Shown here in pieces: positions 33,681-46,363 of a DNA stretch of 64,000 bases. The stretch is from Halocafeteria seosinensis (taxonomy: Eukaryota > Sar > Bigyra > Bicosoecida): the NCBI GenBank assembly GCA_001687465.1, contig LVLI01000192.1:1-64000 (forward strand). The letters run 5' to 3'. The number at the start of each line of letters is the position of its first letter. The stretch's first letter is position 1. The position numbers were made by a program, and so were the translations under genes. The notes beneath the pieces are model-generated. The model had not been told where the DNA came from and did no database searches. It saw nothing but the letters and a program-made list of their open reading frames with translations.

Positions 33681-35453
33681 TCATTTATAATGCAGTTCAA
33701 ACACTTGCCAAAAGAAATCCGCCGCTGGCAAAACGTATTCCATTACTAAAGGATGATCGATAAATCGGTCGACGATGGAATGCTGGGAGCTACTGCTCAA
33801 AAGCATGCTTAACGCAGTTGTTATCAGAACGAGCGTGCCACACCACACAAGCCGACGGCACCGATGGTGCGCAGCGAACGTGTTTTGAGCAACATCTTGT
33901 CTACTGGAACCTATGGAATCTTTGTCGATACTGAAGCAACGCCAAAAGGCTGTGTAGCACAAACAGTTAACAATTTCTGCCAGCGTTCCAACTACCACAA
34001 TTCTCCAAACCGCTTTTTCCACGAGCTCCATAGGCAGTCCATTGAGTCCGAGCAAAAGCAAAATAAACGAGTTTAATAGCGAGGGAAGCCGGTGACAGAA
34101 TAAGGCATAGAGTAGCAGCACTCCGAGATATAGCGTGCTGTCAATAATGCAGCTGAGATTCTGGTACAATTGCTTACTGTACCTTTCCGCCGTTCTACTG
34201 ATCCACGAGAAAAGACTAAAAGTGTGTAACTTTTGGAAGCTCCATTCCCGAGGATTTGATATTGTTGAATAATCTGCATGGTGGGTACAAGAAGCTGGCA
34301 GGAAAATAGACAGCGCATTAAACTCTGATAGCAACTCTGAAATCACCACGGTAAGAAGCGCGCCAACGATGAAATAGCGACCAATATCGTAGGTGTCAGC
34401 AAACCATTTGTATTTCAAGGAATACGCCTGGTCAATTTGTTCCCTTTTTTGAGAGCACCCCTCCTTGACACGATCAACCTGGCGCCAAACCATTGGATCT
34501 TGATGTTCTCCGAAGAGGCGCTCCAATGCGTGAATAGAGTTTCTTAAATCATCACAATGCTGTTCAAGGAAGCAGATGCATACCATGATAGCGGCCATCT
34601 AAGATTGAAAGTGAAGTGGCTTTACATACGGTGAGATACTTGATTTCGGGAAAAGAAACCATTTGTTTTACGTTTTGCTCTAGTTGCTCCTCCGCAATAT
34701 GGCCAATCATTCTTATATCCTGCATCAACAATGCATGGATACCTGGCCGCGCTGAAACTGGAAATGTAACCCACTTCTACAATCACTCACTGTTGGATTA
34801 TTTGCAGGACAATCGTCTAGATGCAGCAAAACATTATCGCAACGATTTCGGCCGAATTCGTAGGCCCAATCTCTGATTGTTTCTTGGTTTCGAGCAATTA
34901 TCTGCGCGTCGCGTTCTTTGTGAGGATCTACTAGTGGCATTGGACTGTTATCTTCGCCCGCGCGGCTACGCTGGTTCTCGTTTGCCTCATCGTCCTCGCC
35001 TCCTCTCCAAAGGGGCTCTGCAGAAGTGTCCGTCCAAGAGAAGACAAGCAGTTGATGCATTAAGACAGGAAGCGCTGCTACTAGAAGGACAAGACATGAC
35101 ATCACGGCCATCCACCATAGTATTTGCTTTACGACAAGTGCTGCATCATCTCTGTCGAAGTCAATGGACGCCCAGAGATCTCGTAACTTCTGTGTTACCG
35201 AATAAACTTGGCTCTGCCACGCCGACCATATGGTCTCATCGATAGCATCGTTTTCTTGGTCTACTCCCTCTGGAGCGATAGAACTGTGGGGCGTATGGTA
35301 GTCACGTTTCTGAGCTGAGATATGCGGTGTGGAATCGGCTCGGACTTGCTCCTCTGGAAGGTCTACATCCCCAAACACGAACTGTGACTCATCGAACACG
35401 AACTCTTCATAGTCGTTATCATCCTTGGCTTTGTGTAGAGCAAGGGAAAGCAT
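33681..35453 (-). CDS. unknown polytopic membrane protein, paralogue B
   Basis: Exons are 35453-34791, 34719-34630 and 34598-33681, joined in phase to 556 residues. The intron 34629-34599 is only 31 nt; without it a stop follows at once. The N-terminus is acidic and polar for about 105 residues, unlike paralogue A. Hydrophobic segments include ILWWMAVMSCLVLLVAALPV, IVGALLTVVISELL, LGVLLLYALFCH and LVLITTALSMLL. The region FNALSIFLPASC followed by NPREWSF corresponds to FDLMAVFVPSSC and NWREE in paralogue A, and LLLLGLNGLPME to GLVVALNGISLE. Overall identity is low, so the duplication is old. Function is unknown. Confidence 0.7.
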
Positions 35454-36228
35454 CGTAGTTCGTAGCTAAATGAAATGGCTGCCTCTGTCTTCAACACTTC
35501 CTGAAGGCATTCCCTCTATACAACGCAGACAAACGACGAGTCGAGCTATACGCTAGTATTATCAGCAAATTTCCGGGTCTTCCGTACTGGGATATGCCTA
35601 TATGCTTGTACCACCAAAACTCGCGAAAAATCTGCCATGCGACCGACTTCCGAGAAGATTATCCACAACTTCACAAGACGGGATACTGTTTGCAGGGCTT
35701 TGTGTCATGAATGATAACGGTTTGGACGAGTGAAATGAGCGAGTTTAGTTAGTGTATGAGACTATTTATAATATGCTCTCAAAATGAGTATATACTCGTG
35801 AGTGGCCACTAGCCAATGTGTACCCACTTCCCTGGGAATCCTTGATTCTCGCGGAAATACAGTTCAACCAAAAACTGTAAACCCAACCGCCGGGGATCTC
35901 AAGAGTTGAGCTCGCACAAATTCTGCCGTATAATCACTTGGGTCTTCGCATCACTCACCTAATAGACAACGAGCGTCGCGCAATGTGAGACTCGCCAAGT
36001 AACTTCAACGAAACAAAGTTTTCGCCTACGTCTGCATGGATTCGAAGTTGTGCCGTAGAATAAGCAAAAAACGATCCATATTCCCAGAATTTCCCTGAAA
36101 GAAATCACACTGTCTGATCTCATATAGCGTAAAAAGGTAGCACAGGTGTTTTCTGTCTATCGCGTTCACTGTATGTGTTGAAGAACGACACCAGCTACTT
36201 CAACTTGACCAAAAGTCATCGCGAAATC
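35454..36228. other. divergent promoter interval
   Basis: About 775 bases between paralogue B and DCAF8, which point away from each other. No frame of note is present. Confidence 0.5.
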
Positions 36229-38612
36229 ATGTCCTCCGGAAGCTCTAGTACCATTATTACCACCGACACTGAGTCGGCAACAACATCCACGGGCAGCACT
36301 GGTCGAGTCAGGGGTGGTCTGCGGAACACAGGAGAGCAGGAAGAACATGACGAGCAGAAAGACACCAGACCCATTTCGGCGGTGCTGCCGAAGAGGACCC
36401 CGTATCTTAACATTGTGGAAGCTCTAGACTCACGAAGTACGCTTGATCCCTTTATTTTGATGCATGGGCGTCGTTTGGCCGAGGAAGATAATTCGGATAC
36501 GGCCACGGAGAAGCTAGCAATGTCAGGAAAGCGAGGAAGAACTCCAGAAGAAACGTACTTTGCGGCCTTAAAGTCAAGTCGAACAGATGAGTGCAATGAG
36601 ACCGTAGATATGCATAGAGCGACCAACAGATTGGTGTGTTCGACCTCTAAAATATTGCTAAAGGAGCGCTTAGCTGCGCAAAAGTCCGCGAGGTTCGTAG
36701 TGCATTTTGTGACTCGTACACTTAAGATATTTCTTTCTCCGGAGTAATCGCGTTATTGCTTTTTATGCAGGTTGGAGCGTCGTTGCTATCTAAAAGGTCA
36801 TCAGGGCTGCGTCAACACGTGTGAATGGACGCCTGATGGAAAGCATATTATAACCGGCTCGGATGATACGCATCTGATTCTCTGGGAAGGAAGCCACTTT
36901 ACAAAGAAGGAAGACATTGACACACCCCATGGAATGAATATATTCTCTGCAAAGTGCATAGGAAAATCAATCGAGAGGGACCCCATTGCTTCTAGTTGTA
37001 AGTAATGGTGGCTGACGCTTTACGAAACTGAATCTCAATATGATATGGTCGTCGTTTCTTGCAGCCGCAGAAGGAAGAGTATGTATGCATCAGGTTGCCG
37101 ATGGTCGCATGGTGTCTGAAACTCTAAACACAGAGTCAGGTAGGTTTGAAATGCTTCTCCTTTCTCTTGTGTGATAAGCGTGACTTTCGACATTGCATCC
37201 ATTACTGTACAGGGAGTGTTCACCGACTGGCTGTTCCAGCCGACTCCATGAATATGTTCTATTCTGCAGCGGAATCTGGAATTGTTAGGCGTTATGATGT
37301 TCGAGATTCTCATAATCCTACCATCGTTTTAAGTTTATCAAGCTTTTCCACGATGTCCAACCGACCTAGAGAAAGGCTCAATTCGTTAGGAATTTATTCA
37401 GTGTGTCCCAACCCTATTGATCCGAATTATATTGCCATTGGTGCCAAAGACCCTATTGTCAGGATTTTTGACGTGAGGTATCCTCTAAAACCTTGCGCAA
37501 GGTTTTGCCCAGGTCACCTGCGGACGAAGGATGGTGTTCCACCCCTTGGTAAGTTGTCTAAGAAGAATGGTTCATATTTCTGGTAAAAAATATTGTCTTT
37601 TGGCTTTCCAGGCGGAGGTCACGTCTCAGCAGTGGATTGGTCCGTTAACGGGAGTCAGCTTCTAGCAACTTGCAACAGTGAAGCAATTTATCTCTTTGAT
37701 GTAAACGATACTAATCAGCGCTTCGATGAGTTCTCTGAAACTGTGCGAGTAACGGCAGATACAGCATCAAAGTTTAGCAATGTACCGATTCATGCAATTA
37801 GTTCTGACCAAGCCAACGATGCTTCTGAGAATAATGGATCATCGTCCGATAGTGAGGAGGACGGGATGGCAACGGGACTCCTTGTCGCCTCTACTCCGAG
37901 ACTATTTCGCCCGAGTCTCTTCTCTACCCCCTCGCTACCGAATTTCTGGTTCCCAGGGTTAGCGTACAATGAAGCCGACAGACTCCCTGCGTCAGAAACG
38001 GTCTCGACAGATGGTTCCGCTTCTGACGAAGACCACCATGAAATGCCTCAAGTTAATTCAATATATGAACCTTTGGGAAAAGAGTCAATCGACGGAACAT
38101 TCACAAGATGCTTTTATGGCCATCGGAACGTGAATACTGTGAAGGGTGTAACGTTTATGGGTCCGAATAGTGACTTTGTCGTCAGTGGAAGTGACTGTGG
38201 AACAATATTCATGTGGAACACAAAGACTGCTGAACTGGTCGGTGCCATGAAGGGTGATTCCATTGGTGCCGTAAACTCTCTATCGCCCCATCCGCATCAT
38301 CTTCCGTTACTTGTTACGAGTGGACTTGAGAGTAATGCAAGTGTTTGGCAACCGAGCGACAAGCAAGGTAAATTGGAGGAAGAATATGCCGTGTACGAGT
38401 TAGAACAGCATCTTCAGAAAAACAGGAGAGGGCCAGGAGAAACGAGCTTTTTGAGTAGGTTGCGGCAACTGCTCGCGCTGGCAGAAGTAAGCGAAGGAGG
38501 AACCGAGCAAGGCCAATATGTTATCAGGCTGAGTGAAGATGTTTTGAATACGTTAATGGGAAACCATGGTAGCGATAGTGACGACGATGACGAGGATGGC
38601 GATAGTGATTAG
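36229..38612 (+). CDS. DCAF8: DCAF8-type WD40 substrate receptor of CUL4-DDB1
   Basis: Exons are 36229-36692, 36771-36997, 37065-37139, 37213-37548 and 37612-38612, giving 700 residues. A disordered N-terminus of about 130 residues precedes seven WD-type blades. LKGHQGCVNTCEW and ITGSDDTHLILWE open the propeller. YGHRNVNTVKGVTFMGPNSD then FVVSGSDCGTIFMW and PHPHHLPLLVTSGLESNASVW are close to the DCAF8 C-terminal blades. An insertion of about 95 residues (acidic, Ser-rich) separates two blades after the ATCNSEAIYLFDV segment. The tail ends in DSDDDDEDGDSD. The family presents substrates to the CUL4-DDB1 ubiquitin ligase; DxR-box residues include YDVRD and FDVRY. The first donor is GTTCGT, weaker than the others. 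The gene is convergent with PKG, only 61 nt apart. Confidence 0.87.
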
Positions 38613-38673
38613 CGTCGATACAAGCGTTGAGCAGCCAGCTACGATTGGTATCTAAAAGAGCTTCCTCTACTTC

Positions 38674-41600
38674 TTAGAAGTGTGCATCCCAGTTGGTCCC
38701 ATCCGGTTCGTAGGGTTCGATTTCTTCTTCTGCAGGATCTTTGTCACTACATTATAAACCAACAATAAAACATAAATTCACACTGCCAAGTACGCACCAT
38801 CATCATAAGCATCGAAGTGTGACGAATCGAAGGGATCCTTTAAAGGAGGTACCCATGGGGCAGGAAGCTCCTTCTTCAAGAGAGATTCCCAATCGAAATT
38901 CCCTTCTGCAAGCACAACAATACTTTCAAGTGGAACAGCGGGATGAACAATGAGTTGACTTACTCTTGAAGAATTTGTGGTTCTTAATGTCTTGTGTGCC
39001 GCCCTTTTTGCACCCAAGACGGTCGGTGACTCTTGCTTTAAGCAAGTGTTTCACCAAATCTTTCACATCCTTGTCCTTGACCCAACCTGAGAAGCTATAC
39101 TTCCCTTTTACAATCTTCTTGCAAATAACCATCTGTAGCGTTAAGCCAACAAACCAGAAGCACCAATCAGTATGTAGATCCAAAGAGAGCAGAATTGGTA
39201 TACACTTACTTGGTCTTGAGATTCATCCGAAAACGGGGATACCCCGCAAAGCATTTCATAAATCAGCACGCCAACAGCCCAGTAGTCTACACCTTTGCCG
39301 TGACCCTTACCCAACACAAGTTCGGGAGCAAGGTACTCAGGGGTACCACAGAGGGTATACGTTCTATCCTTGACAATCTTGGCAAATCCCATATCAACGA
39401 TTTTGATGTATCCCTTATCGTCGATCAGCATGCTGCAATTTGAATGCAGCAGAGTTAGCTTTATCCCGCTAGACTAAATATTCTCCTCGAAGGGAATACT
39501 TACTTTTCAGGTTTCAAGTCCCTGTAAACAATACTCTTCTCATGCATAGCTTCCAAACCAGAAATGACACAGGCCGCATAGAATCGAGTACTTTCGACCG
39601 TCAAACAGCCCGTTGGTTGATTCGCCAACAAAGCGAACAGTTCTCCTCCTTGTACAAGTTCAATTACCATATACAGACAATCTTTGTCTTTCATCGTCGC
39701 AATCAACTTGAGTACGAAGGGGTGATCAAGCATTGCCATGACATCCCGCTCATGCACAACATTCTTTTGCTGTCCATATGCGACGATCTGGGCCTTCTGT
39801 AGGACCTTCAAGGCATAAGCCTCGCCCGTCTGCGGTTTCCACAATGACGTTTTTATTAACAAATCATTTCGGCAATTTGATTGCGCTAGACTTACTGGTT
39901 TATACTTGACTAGCTTAACTCTACCGAAAGTACCAGCGCCCAGCGTCTGCATAATCTCCAAATCTTTCAAACGCATCGTATGCAAATCGCGTTTTTCCGA
40001 TTCCTCCGCAGCTGGTTTGCTCTTTGCAGTATCCCCACTCTTAGCAGCGGCTTTCTGGCTCTTCTCAAAATCTCGGCGAGTGATACTGAAAAGCACAGAT
40101 GGTTCAGCCGTATAGACAGAATGTTCTGCTGTTACGTCTCTTGTTAGTGTGTCCTCTCCATAGAAGCCGCCTGCACTAAGCCCAACATTTGTGCGAAAAC
40201 TACTCACGAGCAACGCACCGTTCCGTCAGCTTACCTGCTTCCAATGTCCTAACAGTCTTTTCGCCAGATTGCACCTTTAATTGACCACTCTTCACCACAA
40301 GAAATGTATCATTTATGTCCCCCTCTTTAACAACTTGAACGCCAGCGGGAACCTCGTGTTCACGGAAGCCCTTGACCATCTGCTAAGCAAAAAGCGAACG
40401 CTTCCTCAGTGTGTCAGCCTGCCCAACGATGTGTAGTGAACGACTTACGTGTTCCTTTTCCGTGTCAGACAAGTCTGAGAAAACGGATATTGAGGACACA
40501 ACTCGCATTTTCAAATTATCGTCCAGGATTTCCCGCAAAGGACCCAGTAGTTCAGTAAATGCCATTCGGTCAAGCACCATGCAGGTCACGGGCGTCTTCG
40601 CAACAACATTGGCCGCCCGAGGTTCAGCAAGCAGCAGCGCTCGTTCGCCGAAATAAGAGCCTTCGCCCAGTGTAACGTCATTGGCACTGTCGCTTGAGCC
40701 AATGTCCGTGCAGACAACCTCTCCAGACTTTATCATGTAAAAAGTTTCACCTTCGTCTCCTTTACTGATAATGCGGTCACCAGGCTGGAAGGCCCGCTCT
40801 TGGACAGCGTCTGCTATGGTGTGAAGTTGCTCATCAGTCAGGGTCTCGAGAAGTTGTACATTTCTCAAGGATTGAACAATGGATGCTACCTGGTCTTCTC
40901 GTGTAGAAGCAATCATATACCTGAAGGTAATACGGTCAAGTGCCCACACAGATGCATCCGTTGCAGCAATCACACTGGCAGCACGGGGACAATTGTAGAG
41001 CAAAGCTAGCTCTCCAAATGACTCGCCGTTCGTCCTTTGGGCAACTTTCTTGCCATTGACGTCAATATCAAACGTTCCATCCTCAACAACTGTATAATTA
41101 ACAGTTAATAGACAGTTGAGTAACACATACAATACATCAGCCGCCTAGATAGCAGACATACCGTAAAAGTTATCTCCTTTGTCCCCTTGACGAATGATTA
41201 CTTCTCCCTTCTTCAGACGCTTTTCTTGCATAGCCATAACAACCTGCTCGAGTTCCTCGGACGAAAGAGAGGAGAACAAAAACCCAGCAGAGCCTTGCAG
41301 AGCGGAACGTATCGTTTTCTTGCTTGCTTCGCTCTTCGAAACTGACTTTGGCGTAAAGCTTTGGCGACTGGTATCGTAACTCTCCGCCATAATAACGTTT
41401 CGCTTCTTCTTATCCCGATGGCTCTGAGTGGGAGCTTCCTCCGCATTCTCTCCTCCCTGTCAATAAAAGCAGTACCAGTACAAATGTAGCGAGGAAAGGT
41501 ATGCATGTATGTGTGCGTTCAACCTACTTCTGTTGTAGGCGGTTCCCACTGCGTCTTGTTCGTAGGAGTGTGCCAATAGAAGAGCTTTCCAGTGGCCTCA

Positions 41601-41838
41601 TCAAGGATTTCACGCCATCCCGGAGGAAGGGAAACAGTGGGATTCTGTGCACCATGAAGAAGAACTAACTCTGCTTTAGAGGCAATACAATCAAGTTGTC
41701 ACAACCTACTCTGCGGCCGCGTCCCGGGCGTTCCCATGTAACCTCATCCGTTTCTTCGTTCCAGTAATAATAGTGACGAGATTGAGGGTCCCACACTGCG
41801 CTCCAAGGGCTCGGCAGCGTTGCGGTAATTTCCGCAGC
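38674..41838 (-). CDS. cGMP-dependent-type protein kinase with two N-terminal WW domains
   Basis: Eleven exons join in phase: 41838-41710, 41644-41528, 41456-41162, 41089-40449, 40379-40235, 40170-39896, 39829-39504, 39432-39210, 39132-38964, 38905-38794 and 38746-38674, at least 834 residues. The first two encode WW domains (PSPWSAVWD...TWERP and [10 protein letters not shown]...QWEPP). Two intact cyclic-nucleotide domains follow ([10 protein letters not shown]...PRAA and [10 protein letters not shown]...PRAA). A third (GGFYGEDTL...) lacks the PRAA phosphate-binding cassette. The kinase has [27 protein letters not shown] in the DFG place (D-M-G) and [12 protein letters not shown]. The tail ends [14 protein letters not shown], an AGC-type C-terminus. 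Met at 41390 is an alternative start that would exclude WW. The 5' end beyond 41838 is unresolved. Confidence 0.87.
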
Positions 41839-43588
41839 CTGCAGCAAAGCATTGAATACGGTGTCAATAGAGGCGCCGGTTCCCCGATTCTCACAGCAAT
41901 AACATGGTAACACAAAAGGAGGGGTTCAACAAAAGAAAACCGGGGATAAACAAAAAACAAATGCAGCACGCATTTTGACGAGGATTTCATACGCATCCAA
42001 GCTCCGCAATTTCTACATACATACGAAGAACAAGTGTTTATCAGCCCTTTTCACCCTTTGCATCCATCGCGCATACTTCCGTTTAGAGCAAATCATCGAC
42101 ACGGTGGATCGAACCCAAAGACGAAACCACTGTTCGTGGTATCCGCGTCTTCTTTGAAGCTACTGGCTGAAAAAATCAACGAATCTCTGCTTTTCCTTCC
42201 GCCTTTTGGACCCTTTCCCTTCCCTTGTTTCTCCTCTAGCGTATGGTGCTAGGTAGAAAAGAAGATGCATAAAACAGTGCACTGACGGAAATCGGCAATG
42301 GAAGCCGTGAAAATGCTCTAAATGAAGGGATAATACCAGGAGAGTGTCTTTTGCCCTTCGATCGAGGCATTCTTGCTCCATTCTCACCACTTTTTCCACC
42401 CATATTAGAAGAAATTCAGTTTCTAGAGAGTCGACTACATTCTTTCTTCCTAGCATATGCTACTTACTTTATCCGCCATGGTTATAGTTGCTTAAATGGA
42501 GACAAAAACGCAAATCCAAACAGCTCAAAACAAGGAAAACTCCTTTTTTCTCTCTTAATACAGTCCCAGAGCAATATATGGGTACTGAATCTGAAAGAAC
42601 GAATCAAGATCTTTCCAATGAGCACGGACAGACTAATCAAAACAGCATTGAATAGCCATAAAAGGGCTCCATCTGCTCCTGAAAGTCCGTATCCAGGGTG
42701 GGTGCTACACGGTGGGATACGGTGAGCACGCCGCCCCTTGCCTTCTGGGTCGCGGGCGAAGTCTCTTTTCCTAAGCAACGACAAGTGGCGAAAAGGAAAA
42801 CGTAAACAGAGGTCTATCTTGTGGGGATTGCACTCAGGTGATGAATTATGAGTGGTGGTGTTCACCGACATGGCCACATTATACGCACGTGGCAATCCGA
42901 ACCTGCCGTGGAAGCAAATTCCTAGCCCGAGGAGAGCAAGTTGCGAAACGAGCACGTAATCAAATCCCCTTTCCTACAAATGTCAGAAATCATAATTATA
43001 CTAGTCCCTTCCCTCTGCGGATCCAAAAGTTGTTGTGTTTATGTGTTCCCTGGCACATGCACAATTCGCGGGACCAATTGGCCAACCGGGTACGGTTTCC
43101 CCACCCCTTTCCATTCTGATTTCAAAGGCAATGTTTCCAGTCTTTCAAAGTGAATGTTGTGTCTTTAGTATTCATTCACTGTGTGCATATCTCTACTTCT
43201 ACGGATCGCATACACTGATGCAGAACCCTTACCACTGGTACTCACTTCCTGAGGAAGTCTTCTTCGCAGCACTCCATTGCCTTCATCTTCCGCTACAACT
43301 TCGTCCTTGATATGCTTCGGTTTCCCGCATAACCATTTGAAACCACGCTCCCAGAACACTTTATCTCATTGCTGCCTGATAAATCGCGATTCGCGGTTCG
43401 CCTTGGCGGTTCCTGTTCCAGGGACCGCGCAATCTTTTCGCAACCTTGTAGAGCACGTCTTACGAGGCAGTGTTTGCGGCTGTATACGACGTGAGTAAGA
43501 GCATATAGTGTTAGGGAGATCGTTAACTCAATATAGGAGATGGGAACTGCTTTGGAATCTTGAAATTCGGTTGGTGAAAGAGGGAGAA
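41839..43588. other. long interval, 5' part of PKG and NAA10 promoter
   Basis: About 1.75 kb. The first exon of the leftward PKG gene must lie here, probably near 41860-42100. Other frames (for example 42955-42482, minus) have no family features. I see no repeat or RNA gene. Confidence 0.4.
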
Positions 43589-44320
43589 ATGGTGAATATC
43601 CGGCAGGCCACTGTGGACGACCTCTTGGCTCTCCAGTCAGCCAATTTATCGTGTTTACCAGAGAATTACCAGATGAAATATTACCTTTTCCATATATTAT
43701 CATGGCCGGAACTATTATGGGTAGCAGAGGATACAGATGGCAAAATTGTGGGATACGTCATGGCTAAAATGTAGGCGGATAACACTCTGTGACACCTGGA
43801 TTCGTTCATGTTTAATGTATCTCCATGTGGCGTTTTCCTGTTCAATTCTGCAGGGAAGAAGATGATAAACTAGTGCATGGGCATGTTACTTCGTTGGCTG
43901 TCCTTAGAACACACAGAAAGCTCGGACTGGCGACGAAATTGATGTTATGTACCCGTACGTAGAGTTCGCCTCACTGACTTGTCTAGTTACACTAGCATCA
44001 GAGATGATGAATCGATCTTCGCAGAGAGGAAAATGGTGGAATTATACGATGCGAAATATTGCTCGCTACACGTGAGGGTTACTAACTATGCAGCTGTTCA
44101 TTTATACAACAACACATTAAAATTCGAGTAAGTTCCACGCGAAGTCTACCGCATCGCACCGTCGTTTATCATGACAGAAAATTTTTACACGAGCAGCATT
44201 CATGCGATTGATCCGAAATACTATGCGGACGGAGAGGATGCCTACGAAATGCGTAAACAGCTGTCCCATGAGGACTTTGGTTTAGAATCTCACGAAGACG
44301 GCGAAGAAGCAACATCATAG
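43589..44320 (+). CDS. NAA10: N-alpha-acetyltransferase 10 (NatA catalytic subunit)
   Basis: Exons are 43589-43770, 43854-43954, 44025-44127 and 44197-44320, giving 169 residues. Family segments are [50 protein letters not shown] (the RxxGxG/A acetyl-CoA loop here is RKLGLA) and [17 protein letters not shown]10 with NAA15 acetylates N-termini exposed by methionine removal on nascent chains. For the last intron I chose the acceptor ending at 44196, because it keeps frame and gives exactly the family spacing before [11 protein letters not shown]; the earlier AG at 44177 would not. The tail after residue 140 is short compared with animal NAA10. It is convergent with MED6, 150 nt apart. Confidence 0.93.
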
Positions 44321-44470
44321 TGCGAACGGGACAGTACGGGGGATAGAGCGTTATTAGGAGTCAGCTTAGCTTGCTTACAAGAAAGCAACCACGTTCGTTG
44401 TCTTCGGAGGAGGTCGTTGTGGCAGTGCGCTCCTGTTGGAGTCTCTAAGCAGGTTGAAATACACAACCTA

Positions 44471-45298
44471 TTAGCCATCCTCCGTATGCTTTCTTATATC
44501 TTCAAGCGTATTCCGAAAAGACTGTTCAATAACCGGGCGACTATCGAATGCAAATGCTCTCTTTTTAGCTTTTTTCCTTGAATGCTCCTCACCAAACTCC
44601 TCGGCTTCGTGGCTCCACGAATGCCCTTCCTCGGGGGAGTAATTTTTGTCTTCCCGTATTATTCGCGTTGCTTCTCTTACTCGTTTAGTAATTTGTCTCT
44701 GCAACAGAACGGTCGAGTTGACAAGAGATGCACGTACGCTACTGGATGATCACTGCTAGGCTTACCACTCGGGAAGAAATAACGTGATAAATAGGCGGAT
44801 TAGGGTAAATTGTTCCCATGAAGTAATAATAAAGCCTCTTGGTATGGACAAGATCTTCCGAGATACGGTATTGCTCCCGGATCAGAAAAACTTGGTGTTG
44901 CTCCAAATCACTTTCCCGAAGTGTGTACTGGGTTCCCGTCCACCGCCTGCGAGGAACACGCTTCAACAGCCTTTCCCTATAGTAATACGAAGAGCCATTC
45001 CTTACTTGAGTGATTCCTGACTTATCGATGCGTTCTCATAAAGGGTATCTTTTTTGAAGAACGGCGATAGTGCAAAGTAATCTAAGATACACTGTCGAGG
45101 GACGAACGGTGTAGACGTAGGACCATCTCCTGGCTTCCTAAAATGAGATAGCCACTCATCGCTTCGAAAAGATATTCCTGCGCATAATTCGTTATAGACG
45201 TGACGATGTCTACCCAACACAGCTTTCGTTACGTGCAAATATTCTGGCATTAGCTTACCATATTCCTGTCCGGGTTCTACTGTGGACGACGACAGCAT
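44471..45298 (-). CDS. MED6: Mediator complex subunit 6
   Basis: Exons 45298-45006, 44946-44766 and 44698-44471 join in phase to 233 residues. The MED6 signature is clear: ISFRSDEWLSHF, then ILDYFALSPFF, and in exon 2 WTGTQYTLRESD...VFLIREQYRIS...YYYFMGTIYPNPPIYHVISSR. A polar insertion (KPGDGPTSTPFVPRQ) separates the first two blocks, and about 40 residues precede the domain. The C-terminal exon is charged and basic (SRKKAKKRAFAF). MED6 sits in the Mediator head module and contacts RNA polymerase II. Confidence is high for family and moderate for the exact N-terminus. Confidence 0.9.
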
Positions 45299-46363
45299 TA
45301 TCCTCCAGGTCTGCTATACTCTCACCGCTTTGTTTCGGCCGCTCAAAACACACAACTGTTGTACTATGCTACCATGGGACAATACAATATCTGGTAATGT
45401 GGAGTGACAGCGCGTCGTATCCTCGTTAGAATCCAAAACACGAAGTAGTCGTCGATGCTCTGTGAAGTTCCGGCCATGCCAAACCGCAACTTGTCTGCAA
45501 GACTGCCGCTCAGTGCACTGTCATAGCAATACCGATTGCTGTAATTTGTCACTTTTTCATACTGTGCGAGGGACAGGATCTACACACGGGAGGAGCCTTA
45601 ACTGGTTGAGTGTATGAAGTATGAATAAAAGTTTTTGTGTTGTAAAACAAAAATGGAATCACGTAGCGCTTCCCGCATTCCCTGCTGTGAGCTTTGTAGA
45701 GCACGTTCCTGTAAGTAGAATTCATGAGAACCAGAATTGTGCTACGTGCACCTTACTTACACTTCATTCTTTTCGTGCTTTTCTGTTATCAGTTCTTTAC
45801 TTCATATAATGGTATTTAGTAGGAAGCGATGTCGTCCTGGGGTTGAAAGAGAAACAGGGCCTCAAGGCGTAAGAGATGCATACATATTTCTTGTAGACGT
45901 TTACAACGAGTACGAAACACATTGCTACGGGAAAGACACCCTTGATGGAAGCACTACTGGCTCGATTCAACTAGTGTGACAAAAAGTTTCCTACTGCACC
46001 TCAAACTCAACTGCGTCTTCGATATCGCCCCATTTTTTATGGCAAAAGAAATCAAGAAGGCAACAAGGAATGTAATTTGCCAGTCATTGATATAGCAATA
46101 CACCCTCGTTCGTCAAAATGCTAGAAGGCCACTGCTCCCAGTCTCCATTGATCAGGATCTTTTCCGCGGATGAATTAACTGATTATCTTGCTGTAGTTGC
46201 TTCTGTAGGCGACTGTGTGACACTTTGACTGACCACTCAAACTTTCGTGAAAAAGTATTCCTTCACGAGTGGTTCCGTGCTATTTGTTAAATTAACTCCA
46301 ATTCCTAATAGCAGGACATACAACTGTCAATATAGAATGACAAGGCACATTTCTTACTCGCAT
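45299..46363. other. intergenic interval, nothing firm
   Basis: About 1.06 kb between two leftward genes. A plus-strand frame with an ATG at 45808 encodes about 57 residues of no known type. I see no repeat. Confidence 0.4.

Noticed and set aside
42482-42955. 157-residue minus-strand frame
   Set aside because: No recognisable domain and no codon or splice support; left as intergenic.
44178-44196. NAA10 last exon starting right after the AG at 44177
   Set aside because: Phase fails at that junction; the acceptor at 44196 keeps frame and gives the family spacing.
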